Source: Chryseobacterium sp. Leaf404
GTDB taxonomy: Bacteria; Bacteroidota; Bacteroidia; Flavobacteriales; Weeksellaceae
DNA: 64,000 nt
Direction: 5' to 3'
Assembly: GCF_001424145.1 (NCBI RefSeq)
Contig: NZ_LMQM01000002.1
Span: forward strand, 1 to 64,000
Part shown: positions 49,997-57,549 of the stretch, piece by piece
How the letters are laid out: every line of letters starts with the position of its first letter
How positions within the stretch are numbered: position 1 is the first letter of the stretch
The notes under the pieces: generated by a model
Database searches by the model: none
What the model saw: only the letters and a program-made list of their open reading frames with translations
What the model was told of the DNA's origin: nothing
Program-made: the position numbers and the translations under genes

Positions 49997-50170
49997 AATA
50001 TTTTGGTGTGATGTTGTTTTTATTATGGCAATTTTTCTTCACCCTGTAAAAATTTAAACAGAAAGTACGCGGTTTTCTTTACCTTTCTTTGGTTTTTATG
50101 GTTTGTAAAGTCTTAAAATAATAAAGTCTAAAAAGGTTTTTTAAATATTTTTGAGTTAAAGACAGGTAGG

Positions 50171-51844
50171 TTATTTTTTGATAAATTTAAGATTGATCAA
50201 GGCTTCTTTAGTTTTGATCTGAAACAGATAATTTCCTTTGGTTAAATTTCTTACATCAGTTTTGTCTACATTCAATTTTCCCTGTAAAACAATTCTTCCG
50301 CTGCTGTCGAAAATTTTGTAGTTCCCTGTATTTTTTAAATTTTTAAAATAAATAAAATCTGAAACCGGATTAGGATAGACTGATATCCCATTTGAAAGAG
50401 TGGCTTCAGAGATTGATAAATCTGACTCACATGTCGGCTGGTAACTGTCTCCGGTGAAAGACCAGCCTTTTGAGGTGATGAGATAGTTTCTCGCTGTCAC
50501 TGCAGCCGGATGAGCGTATTTCATCGGCGATGCACTTTGAAGGCTGATGTTATTGGGAGTTGCAGGATTCAGGCTCCAGCCGTAGAGCGTCCTGTCATAA
50601 TTCTGGCAGGTTAAACCGGAATTAAAAAACATTCCCTGTCCCAAAACGAGTGACGAGAGATTCCAGTTTCCCAAGTTCTGATTAAAAACTGTAGCTCCAT
50701 TAAACATATTTTGAATGTTGATCATCTGGGAAGTATCCCAACTTCCGATATTTTGATTGAAGGCAACTGCCATAAAAAACATTCCATGCGCCACAGTGAC
50801 ATTTGATGTATTCCAGTTTCCTATCGGTTGATTAAATACCGTTGCACCAAAAAACATAGAATGCGTGGCTGTTACGTTTGAAGTATTCCAGTTTCCTATG
50901 GGTTGGTTGAAGGCTTTTGCAAAAGTGAACATACCTTCCATAGTTGTTACCTGAGAAGTGTTCCAGCTGCCGACCGGCTGGTTAAAAGCCCACGCGTTGA
51001 TAAACATATTTTTCATATTGACGACATTGGCTGTGTTCCAGCTGCCGATATGCTGATTGAAGCTTTTGGCACTGTTGAACATCTCTTCCATCGTAAGAAC
51101 CTGAGAAGTATTCCAATTGTCGATGGGCTGATTAAAATTCTGAGCCGATGTAAAAACATATTTCATATTCTGTACATTAGACGTATTCCAGTTTCCTATA
51201 GGTTGGTTAAATAATGTACAGCCGCTGAAGATGCCCAGTAAAGTATTGGCTGCGCCGGTATTCCAATTGTTGAAAGATGCATTTCCTGTAAGTGCTTCAC
51301 AATTTCCAAACATGTAAGACAGGTCTGAAACATTGTTGAGATTCGGGCTGTCGGTTGCCGTCATATTTAAGAGTTTGCATCCGTAAAAAGCTCCTCTCAT
51401 AGAAGACCATACCGTAGAACCCCACTGATTGATTTCTGTAATCTTATTTGTATCTCCGAATGAATAGGTCTGAGCCATGTTTTGAAAATCATCTCTGAAT
51501 GCAACCCTATGAAAATTACCATTGCCATTGCTTACCTTTACTCTGTAAGACGCATTTTGAGGATTTGGATTAAGTGGCGTGCCAAAATCCAGAAGCACCT
51601 GTGAGGCAGAGGTAACATTATTCATAGTCATGTTGTGCGAGGGATAACCTACTTCTTCCCAAAAGATCGTATAATTGTTTCCCCGAAAAGGAGCCCACGC
51701 CTGGGTATAGGATGACGGGAAGGGAGCATCAGCTAAAGTTGAATTGGAAAAACTTTGCGGTTTCCAAGTCGTAATAAACTCGTTTTGTGCTTTTGAAAAG
51801 AAACAAAACAATAAAATGATCAAGGTAAAGAATGACCTTTCCAT
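50171..51844 (-). CDS. BspA-like (DUF285) surface protein, type IX cargo, copy B
   Basis: A 557-residue paralogue of the neighbours on both sides. Signal peptide (MERSFFTLIILLFCFFSKAQ), the shared N-terminal domain opening NEFITTWKPQSF, then eight consecutive 25-residue repeats such as FNQPIGNWNTSNV followed by MxxxF. The C-terminal type IX sorting domain runs from VYPNPVSDFIYFKN to NLKFIKK. Eight repeats here against four in copy A shows gain or loss of 75-bp units. It lies 17 nt after copy C, so copies B and C are surely co-transcribed. Confidence 0.88.
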   Translation of the reverse strand: MERSFFTLIILLFCFFSKAQNEFITTWKPQSFSNSTLADAPFPSSYTQAWAPFRGNNYTIFWEEVGYPSHNMTMNNVTSASQVLLDFGTPLNPNPQNASYRVKVSNGNGNFHRVAFRDDFQNMAQTYSFGDTNKITEINQWGSTVWSSMRGAFYGCKLLNMTATDSPNLNNVSDLSYMFGNCEALTGNASFNNWNTGAANTLLGIFSGCTLFNQPIGNWNTSNVQNMKYVFTSAQNFNQPIDNWNTSQVLTMEEMFNSAKSFNQHIGSWNTANVVNMKNMFINAWAFNQPVGSWNTSQVTTMEGMFTFAKAFNQPIGNWNTSNVTATHSMFFGATVFNQPIGNWNTSNVTVAHGMFFMAVAFNQNIGSWDTSQMINIQNMFNGATVFNQNLGNWNLSSLVLGQGMFFNSGLTCQNYDRTLYGWSLNPATPNNISLQSASPMKYAHPAAVTARNYLITSKGWSFTGDSYQPTCESDLSISEATLSNGISVYPNPVSDFIYFKNLKNTGNYKIFDSSGRIVLQGKLNVDKTDVRNLTKGNYLFQIKTKEALINLKFIKK

Positions 51845-51861
51845 ATCGTTTTTATTTAATG

Positions 51862-53532
51862 TTAATTCTTTACAATTTTAAGGATTTTTATTGTTTTATT
51901 CATTGTGATTTGAAGTATGTAGTTTCCTTTTGTTAAATTTCTAATATCAATTCGGTCTTTTTCTGATTCGCCTTTCGAAACTAACCTTCCACTGTTGTCA
52001 AAAATCCTGTAGCTCACAGCAGCCTTTAAATTTTTAAAATAAATAAAATCTGACGCCGGGTTCGGATAAATACTGAAATCGTCAGAAAATGCAGCTTCCT
52101 GTGTAGATAGAGCTGAAACACATTTGTCGTCATACGTATCTCCTGTTATCGTCCATCCTTTGGTGTTGATGAGGTAATTTCTGGCATTTACTGCTGCGGG
52201 ATGCGTGTAAATCATTGGTGAGGCGCTGCTGATGTTGATATTGCTTGCTGTAGAAGGGTTTGAGCTCCAGCCGTACAGCGTACTGTCATAATTTTGGCAA
52301 TTCAGTCCGGAATTTTGAAATATGCTGTATGCATTGACAAGTGAGCTGAGATTCCAGCTGCCCAGATTTTGATTGAAATTTGCAGCACCGGTAAACATAT
52401 TGCTCATATTATTAACTTGTGAAGTGTTCCAGCTGCCAATATTCTGATTGAAGGCAGAGGCATTTTGAAACATCGTATTCATACTGGTAACATTCGAAGT
52501 GTTCCAGTTTCCAATGGGTTGATTGAAGACTGAAGCATTATAAAACATCCCGTGCATGACAGTTGCAGCAGAGGTATTCCAGTTTCCGATAGGCTGATTA
52601 AAGGCCTTGGCACTCAAAAACATGTGGTTCATCTGCCACACTCCAGACACATCCCAGTTGGCCAGAGGTTGATTAAAAACCCATGCGTTGGCAAACATAA
52701 ATTCCATTTCATCTACATTAGAGACATCCCAGTCGCCGATGGGCTGATTGAAGCTTTTCGCGTTATTGAACATCGCGTCCATGGCGGTTACCTGAGAAGT
52801 ATTCCAGTTTCCTATGGGTTGATTAAAGTTTTGATTCATCAGAAACACTGTACCCATGTTTTGTACATTACCGGTATTCCAGTTTCCTATAGGTTGGTTG
52901 AAAACAGTGCAGGACATGAAAATACCCTGTAAACTGGTTACACCGGAAATATCCCAGCTGTTGATAGAACTGTTACCGATAAGAGATGAGCAGCCGGCAA
53001 ACATAGAAGACATATCTGTTACAGCACTCAGATTGGGAATATCACTAGCAGTCATATTTAAATTCATACATCCTGAAAAAGCATTACGCATAGAAGACCA
53101 TACTGTAGATCCCCATTGGTTGATCTGTACAATTTTAGCGTTGTCTCCAAGATGGCCAATGGTATTTGTGGGATCATCATCGCTGAAATAAATACGGTGG
53201 AAATTACCGTTTCCATTGCTCACTTTTACTGTATAGGTGGCGTTAGCCGGAATTGGATTATGAGCGGTGCCAAAATCCAGTAAGACCTGATACTGAGAAG
53301 TAACATTACTGATCGTAGAATTATGAGCAGGATAGCCTACTTCTTCCCAGGAAATTTTATAATCTGTTCCTGCAAAAGGAGCCCATGCCTGTGTAGCAGA
53401 AGATGGAAATGGAGGATTGTTTGGAAGGATATTGGCGGTGTTGCTGGGTTTCCACGTTGTGATAAATTCATCCTGTGCTTTTGGAAAAAAACATAAAAGC
53501 GAGATGATTAAGGTGAATACTGTTTTATTCAT
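51862..53532 (-). CDS. BspA-like (DUF285) surface protein, type IX cargo, copy C
   Basis: A 556-residue paralogue and first gene of the tandem set. Signal peptide (MNKTVFTLIISLLCFFPKAQ), N-terminal domain DEFITTWKPSNTA, and eight 25-residue repeats, two of them with a DWDVSNV/NWDVSGV variant that is otherwise seen in copy A. The C-terminal sorting domain starts IYPNPASDFIYFKN and ends ILKIVKN. The mosaic of repeat variants between copies suggests exchange among them. A decayed further copy lies upstream at 53789-53941. No exact -7 box was found in front. Confidence 0.88.
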   Translation of the reverse strand: MNKTVFTLIISLLCFFPKAQDEFITTWKPSNTANILPNNPPFPSSATQAWAPFAGTDYKISWEEVGYPAHNSTISNVTSQYQVLLDFGTAHNPIPANATYTVKVSNGNGNFHRIYFSDDDPTNTIGHLGDNAKIVQINQWGSTVWSSMRNAFSGCMNLNMTASDIPNLSAVTDMSSMFAGCSSLIGNSSINSWDISGVTSLQGIFMSCTVFNQPIGNWNTGNVQNMGTVFLMNQNFNQPIGNWNTSQVTAMDAMFNNAKSFNQPIGDWDVSNVDEMEFMFANAWVFNQPLANWDVSGVWQMNHMFLSAKAFNQPIGNWNTSAATVMHGMFYNASVFNQPIGNWNTSNVTSMNTMFQNASAFNQNIGSWNTSQVNNMSNMFTGAANFNQNLGSWNLSSLVNAYSIFQNSGLNCQNYDSTLYGWSSNPSTASNINISSASPMIYTHPAAVNARNYLINTKGWTITGDTYDDKCVSALSTQEAAFSDDFSIYPNPASDFIYFKNLKAAVSYRIFDNSGRLVSKGESEKDRIDIRNLTKGNYILQITMNKTIKILKIVKN

Positions 53533-53734
53533 ATTAATTGGATTGGTGTAAACTTTTGATGATTCTGATATTTCTCAAGTGTTTGGGGATGTATTTAAAC
53601 AGGGCAGAGTACTAAAGATGGGGTTCTGAAATGAATTTTGTCATCATTAATTTTTCTCTGCAAAACATCATATTTTGGTTGGAAGCCTTTAGCATTGCAC
53701 TGCGTGAAAAATATTTCGTTTTGAGCTCTTGGGA

Positions 53735-54049
53735 TTAAACGCAGTTGTGTAAAATATCATCTGGTTTATTTTTCAGAGTGATAAAGCTGATCGATCCCGC
53801 TATGTCAGAATGAAAAACAGCAGCACGCTTAAAAATGTTATGGAAATCTGCCACATAAGCAACATCCAAATCGCTAACAGGCTGGTAAAAACTCTGCACC
53901 ATCGCAAATGTTTTGCCCATCATCCTTAAATTTGATGCATTAGACTTGTTTAGTAATTTTATTTTAAAAAAGTAATTTTCTACAATCATTATTCTGAATT
54001 TAATTTGGTATCTTAAAAGAAAATCAAAGATAGTTATTTTAATTTTCAT
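53735..54049 (-). pseudogene. Decayed BspA-like repeat remnant
   Basis: The reading frame encodes 104 residues of which about 37-87 (53941 down to 53789) still follow the DUF285 pattern: NASNLRMMGKTFAMVQSF, YQPVSDLDVAYVADFHNIF, then VFHSDIAG. These line up with NTSNVxxMxxxFxxAxxF and FNQPIxNWxxSxVxxMxxMF of the three intact genes. There is no signal peptide and no sorting domain, and the outer parts look random. It is best read as a fragment of a fourth tandem copy. The rest of the 53533-54113 gap shows no gene; it ends with the next gene's terminator. Confidence 0.65.
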
Positions 54050-54077
54050 TATTTCGTGAAATAGTGATTTTACCCAA

Positions 54078-54103
54078 AAAAAAAACCACCGGATCTGGTG
54101 GGT
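54078..54103 (-). terminator. Terminator of the YiaA/B gene
   Basis: The stem CCACC/GGTGG (54086-54090, 54097-54101), extended by flanking A-T pairs, is followed on the minus strand by a run of ten T. Confidence 0.8.
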
Positions 54104-54113
54104 TTCAGCTCTT

Positions 54114-54506
54114 TTATTCCTGAGTCATATTGTCTCTCGTATTTTTCTGGACGGCGATGGCACCAAATAAAGCCAGCAGAAATGCAAATCCGTAGAATCC
54201 TTTTTCACTTGGTAAAATGGTGGCATTCCAAAGACCAATGGCCAGCAAAACAATCGATGAAAGCGTCGCAAACCAACAGATTCCGTAATAAATATCAGTT
54301 ACTTTGATGTTTTCCAAACGGTCACGCACGGCTTTCTGAAGTGAAACTACCGCAAACAAACCGTACAGCAGAATGGTGAAATAATATCCTTTTTCGTTAA
54401 GCTGCATTTCGGCTCTCGCCAACCCTACAATAAATCCTATCATTCCCGCTCCCAATGCTATCCAAGATGCTGCGACGAATGCGGTTGAAACTCCCTGTTT
54501 TTTCAT
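54114..54506 (-). CDS. YiaA/YiaB-family inner membrane protein
   Basis: A 130-residue inner-membrane protein with four helices in two pairs, the YiaA/B two-helix domain twice. Each pair has a charged turn: GLARAEMQLNEKGYYF in the first and GLWNATILPSEKGFYGF in the second (the shared signature is an acidic-Lys-Gly-aromatic turn). The function of the family is unknown. It is a single gene with its own promoter box and terminator. Confidence 0.85.
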   Translation of the reverse strand: MKKQGVSTAFVAASWIALGAGMIGFIVGLARAEMQLNEKGYYFTILLYGLFAVVSLQKAVRDRLENIKVTDIYYGICWFATLSSIVLLAIGLWNATILPSEKGFYGFAFLLALFGAIAVQKNTRDNMTQE

Positions 54507-54534
54507 TATTTGTTTTTTTGTTTATTAATGATAT

Positions 54535-54542
54535 CAAATATA
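54535..54542 (-). promoter_or_regulatory. -7 box of the YiaA/B gene
   Basis: Reads TATATTTG on the minus strand, 28 nt from the ATG at 54506. Confidence 0.5.
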
Positions 54543-54785
54543 TTATTTTTTTGTGAATCTGTCTGATGAAATATAGGATTTTATCACTTTTATTGGAAAA
54601 ACGAAGTATATCTGTGTAAGTTTTTAAATTTAAAATGAGTTGGCTACATTAATTGAAACTTGATAATATATCTGTTAGTTAGTGAAGAATAGATTTCAAT
54701 AACTTGAATACGAGATAAGAAAGATTCTATAATTCAACAGGAATGTGCTTTAACCCATTCATGGAAAAAAGATATACATTTGGCC

Positions 54786-54858
54786 TTAGCCGAAATCTAC
54801 CTTAAAGTTTCGGCTAAAGCTTTATAATGTTCATTATAAGAAAGATCTGGCTAAAGCC
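54786..54858. repeat. TTAGCCGAAA inverted repeat and GGCTAAAGCC block
   Basis: TTAGCCGAAA (54786-54795) and TTTCGGCTAA (54808-54817) are perfect inverted arms with a 12-nt loop. GGCTAAAGCC follows at 54849-54858. A related word, GGCTTCAGCCGAAA, occurs at 27376. This is one of several repeats in the 842-nt gene-free gap 54507-55348. Confidence 0.6.
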
Positions 54859-54935
54859 CGACGCTATTGATTTAACTCTGTGAAAATTTATACTTAAAGC
54901 TTAATCCGAAATCATGTTAATTAATATATGTGTCA

Positions 54936-54985
54936 ATTCCCCTCCTCTGGAGGGTGGCGAAAAATCTTCGATTTTTTGACGGGGT
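54936..54985. repeat. CCTCC/GGAGG hairpin repeat
   Basis: CCTCC-TCT-GGAGG (54941-54953), then AAAATC-TTC-GATTTT (54961-54975 with one extra base) and GACGGGGTGG. From memory this matches a widespread Bacteroidota intergenic repeat. There is no coding signal; the 64-codon frame across it arises from the repeat. Confidence 0.55.
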
Positions 54986-55005
54986 GGTGTATGCGCAATC
55001 TTGGA

Positions 55006-55087
55006 CTAGCCCCGATAGCAGCGGCATCCTTTTGTGATGAGGAACAACGAAGAGCAAAAGAAACAGCGGATAGCGGGAAAAAGCTCT
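55006..55087. repeat. AGCCCCGATAGCAGCGG dispersed element
   Basis: About 82 nt, GC-richer than its surroundings, opening AGCCCCGATAGCAGCGG, with CTTTTG and CAAAAG able to pair in the middle, and closing CAGCGGATAGCGGG then AAAAAGCT. From memory, near-identical sequences are scattered through Chryseobacterium and Flavobacterium genomes with no known function. Confidence 0.55.
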
Positions 55088-55140
55088 TTAGTGTGTTTGA
55101 GAGTAGGAGAGTCGGAGAGTGAGAGAGTTTGAGGAGAAGT

Positions 55141-55192
55141 ATTCTAGTGGTTTAGTAATTTAGTTGATTAGATTTTAGTTTTAGGGTTTTAG
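55141..55192. repeat. TTTAGTGGTTTAGT phrase repeat
   Basis: Variants of TAGTGGTTTAGT and TTTAGTTGATTAG, as at 47642-47735. It is flanked by purine-rich words such as GAGAGTGGGAGAGTTTGAG (55111-55140, 55197-55222). Confidence 0.55.
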
Positions 55193-55234
55193 GGTTTGAG
55201 AGTGGAAAGTGGGAGAGTTTGAGAAAATTTGTAT

Positions 55235-55267
55235 AAAAAAACGCTCCGGAAAAATTTCCGAAGCGTT
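55235..55267 (-). terminator. Terminator downstream of ahcY
   Basis: AACGCT-C-CGGAAA pairs with TTTCCG-A-AGCGTT (55240-55252, 55255-55267). On the minus strand T6 follows. It lies beyond the 14-bp tandem repeat. Confidence 0.83.
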
Positions 55268-55288
55268 GTATATTGATGATTGCCAATG

Positions 55289-55341
55289 ATTGCTCATTAT
55301 CAATTGCTCATTATCAATTGCTCATTATCAATTGCTCATTA
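55289..55341. repeat. 14-bp tandem repeat after ahcY
   Basis: The unit ATTGCTCATTATCA is repeated three times exactly (55289-55330), plus an 11-nt partial copy. Read in the sense of ahcY it places TGATAATGA, with stop codons in several frames, right after the gene's stop. It could vary between strains. Confidence 0.85.
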
Positions 55342-55348
55342 CCGATAA

Positions 55349-56665
55349 TTAATATCTGTAGTATTCCGGCTTGTAAGGTCCATGTACTTCTACACCGATG
55401 TACTCAGCCTGCTCAGTAGAAAGAACTTCCAACTCTACGCTTAATTTTTTAAGGTGAAGAGCTGCTACTTTCTCATCTAAATGTTTTGGTAACATATACA
55501 CTTCGTTTCCGTAAGCCTGAGAATTAGTCCAAAGTTCGATTTGAGCCAAAGTCTGGTTAGAGAATGAGTTAGACATTACAAACGATGGGTGACCAGTTGC
55601 ACAACCAAGGTTTACCAATCTGCCTTCAGCAAGAATGATCACCTCTTTACCTTCTTCCAAAGTATAGATGTCAACCTGTGGTTTAACCTCAGATTTTGTG
55701 TGTCCGTAGTTCTCGTTTAACCAAGCCATATCGATTTCGTTATCGAAGTGACCGATGTTACAAACGATAGCTTTATCTTTTAATTTTAAGAAATGTTCTT
55801 TTCTTACGATGTTGAAGTTACCTGTTGTAGTGATTACGATATCTGCGTTATCTACTACAGAATCTAATCTTTTTACTTCAAAACCGTCCATTGCAGCCTG
55901 TAGCGCACAGATTGGATCGATTTCTGTAACCGTAACGATAGAACCGGCACCCCTGAAAGATGCAGCAGTACCTTTACCTACGTCTCCGTATCCGCAAACT
56001 ACCACTCTTTTACCGGCCAACATGATGTCAGTTGCTCTTCTTACAGCATCAACTGCAGATTCTTTACATCCGTATTTGTTGTCAAATTTAGACTTGGTAA
56101 CAGAATCATTCACGTTGATTGCAGGCATTACCAAAGTTCCGTTTTTCATTCTTTCGTACAATCTGTGAACTCCTGTAGTTGTTTCTTCAGAAAGACCTTT
56201 GATGTCTTTTGTGAATTCAGGATATCTGTCGAAAACCATGTTGGTTAAATCTCCACCGTCATCCAAAATCATATTTAATGGCTTTCTGTCTTCACCAAAG
56301 AATAAAGTCTGCTCAATACACCAGTCAAATTCTTCTTCGTTAAGACCTTTCCAGGCATAAACAGGGATTCCTGCAGCGGCAATTGCAGCAGCAGCGTGAT
56401 CCTGAGTAGAGAAAATATTACAAGAAGACCAGGTAACTTCGGCACCTAATGCAACCAAAGTTTCAATCAAAACTGCAGTCTGGATCGTCATGTGAAGACA
56501 TCCTGCGATTCTTGCTCCTTTCAGCGGCTGAGATGGCCCATATTCTTCACGGATAGCCATCAAACCTGGCATTTCTGCCTCTGCCAAGGTAATTTCTTTT
56601 CTTCCCCATTCTGCAAGGGAGATATCCTTAACTTTATAAGGAATGTATTGTGTTGTTGTACTCAT
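55349..56665 (-). CDS. ahcY: Adenosylhomocysteinase
   Basis: NAD-dependent enzyme that splits S-adenosylhomocysteine into homocysteine and adenosine, clearing the by-product of methylation in the cytoplasm. The 438 residues show the family hallmarks: [17 protein letters not shown] (core GCLHMT), [29 protein letters not shown] (active site), and the NAD loop GYGDVGKG (225-232). The C-terminal KPEYYRY supplies the cofactor-contacting Lys/Tyr. It is complete and probably monocistronic. A -7 box lies 37 nt upstream and a hairpin of unknown role further upstream. Confidence 0.97.
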   Translation of the reverse strand: MSTTTQYIPYKVKDISLAEWGRKEITLAEAEMPGLMAIREEYGPSQPLKGARIAGCLHMTIQTAVLIETLVALGAEVTWSSCNIFSTQDHAAAAIAAAGIPVYAWKGLNEEEFDWCIEQTLFFGEDRKPLNMILDDGGDLTNMVFDRYPEFTKDIKGLSEETTTGVHRLYERMKNGTLVMPAINVNDSVTKSKFDNKYGCKESAVDAVRRATDIMLAGKRVVVCGYGDVGKGTAASFRGAGSIVTVTEIDPICALQAAMDGFEVKRLDSVVDNADIVITTTGNFNIVRKEHFLKLKDKAIVCNIGHFDNEIDMAWLNENYGHTKSEVKPQVDIYTLEEGKEVIILAEGRLVNLGCATGHPSFVMSNSFSNQTLAQIELWTNSQAYGNEVYMLPKHLDEKVAALHLKKLSVELEVLSTEQAEYIGVEVHGPYKPEYYRY

Positions 56666-56702
56666 ATCTTCTGAATGATTTTAAATTCAAATATTTAAAG
56701 TG

Positions 56703-56710
56703 CAAAATTA
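56703..56710 (-). promoter_or_regulatory. -7 box of ahcY
   Basis: Reads TAATTTTG on the minus strand, 37 nt upstream of the ATG at 56665. A 10-bp inverted repeat, TTTAAACTTA/TAAGTTTAAA (56775-56784, 56804-56813), lies upstream of it. Confidence 0.55.
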
Positions 56711-56909
56711 CAACATATAGTTTAGAAAAAAAAACGCATCCTTTACTTCAAAAATATGAGTTTTCACAGTTTTCTTTAAACTTAAGAGGATTAAGCTGTA
56801 TTATAAGTTTAAAAAAATAAATCAATTATTTTTCAGGCCAGCTTTTATTTCAGAATCTGAGTAGGCAAACTTGCTTCTCACAACATCTATTATCCCAGAA
56901 AAAATTCGT

Positions 56910-56917
56910 TATTTTTG
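56910..56917 (+). promoter_or_regulatory. -7 box of the phosphopantetheinyl transferase gene
   Basis: TATTTTTG, an exact match, ends 17 nt before the ATG at 56935. Confidence 0.65.
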
Positions 56918-56934
56918 CACAATAATTCAAAACG

Positions 56935-57549
56935 ATGCCTCTTTACCGGGATTTTTCTGATGATAAAGCCACCATTCTTGTCTGGAAATATGACGGGAAT
57001 GATGATTTGAATATAGATGAACTTTTAGAGCCTGAAAATGCGGAAAAAGTAAAAGATTATCATCCGAAAAAGCTCCTGGAAGTTTTAATGGTGAGGAGAC
57101 TTCTGAAAAGTTTAAAACCTGATTCTAAAATCCTGTACAGAGAACGCGAGCCCTTTCTTTCTCCCAACGATGCCGAAATCTCAATCACACACTCTTATCC
57201 TTTTGCTGCGATAGCAGTTTCAAAAAATAAAATAGGAATTGATATAGAGAAATTCAATCCTAAAATTTTAAGGGTTATAGATAAATTCACTTACGAAAAT
57301 GAGCGCGGGTTCATCCCATCTGATGCGGAAGTCATATTCTATACCATCATCTGGAGTGTGAAAGAAAGTATGTATAAAATTCACCATTCCAAACACTGGT
57401 CTCTGAAAAAACATTACGAGGTGAAACCTTTTGGGCTGAAACATCTTTATGATATCCGTTGCAGAGTGCATGACGACAAAATTTCGGATGAACTGAAAGC
57501 ACGTGTGAAATTTTTTGATGATTACTGTTTTACGATTGTGGAGGAGTAA
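56935..57549 (+). CDS. 4'-Phosphopantetheinyl transferase superfamily protein
   Basis: Attaches the phosphopantetheine arm of CoA to a carrier protein, making an active acyl- or peptidyl-carrier. The 204-residue length and motifs fit the Sfp-like or short type: ITHS around His86, the metal pair Asp103/Glu105 in GIDIEKF, and WSVKESMYK (Trp140, Lys143, Glu144). No polyketide, peptide or aryl-polyene genes are nearby, so the carrier is unknown; it could also serve as the AcpS. The last 20 nt overlap the end of the FUSC gene on the other strand. Confidence 0.88.
   Translation: MPLYRDFSDDKATILVWKYDGNDDLNIDELLEPENAEKVKDYHPKKLLEVLMVRRLLKSLKPDSKILYREREPFLSPNDAEISITHSYPFAAIAVSKNKIGIDIEKFNPKILRVIDKFTYENERGFIPSDAEVIFYTIIWSVKESMYKIHHSKHWSLKKHYEVKPFGLKHLYDIRCRVHDDKISDELKARVKFFDDYCFTIVEE

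Noticed and set aside
52552..53191. Long plus-strand frames opposite the BspA-like genes
   Set aside because: They mirror the 75-bp repeats of the real genes and lack start signals; typical shadows of a low-complexity repeat.
54928..55122. 64-codon plus-strand frame in the repeat-filled gap
   Set aside because: It is made of two dispersed repeats and has no ribosome site, promoter or domain.
55289..55341. CRISPR or origin iterons
   Set aside because: 14-bp units are directly adjoining with no spacers, and no replication gene or DnaA-box cluster is near.
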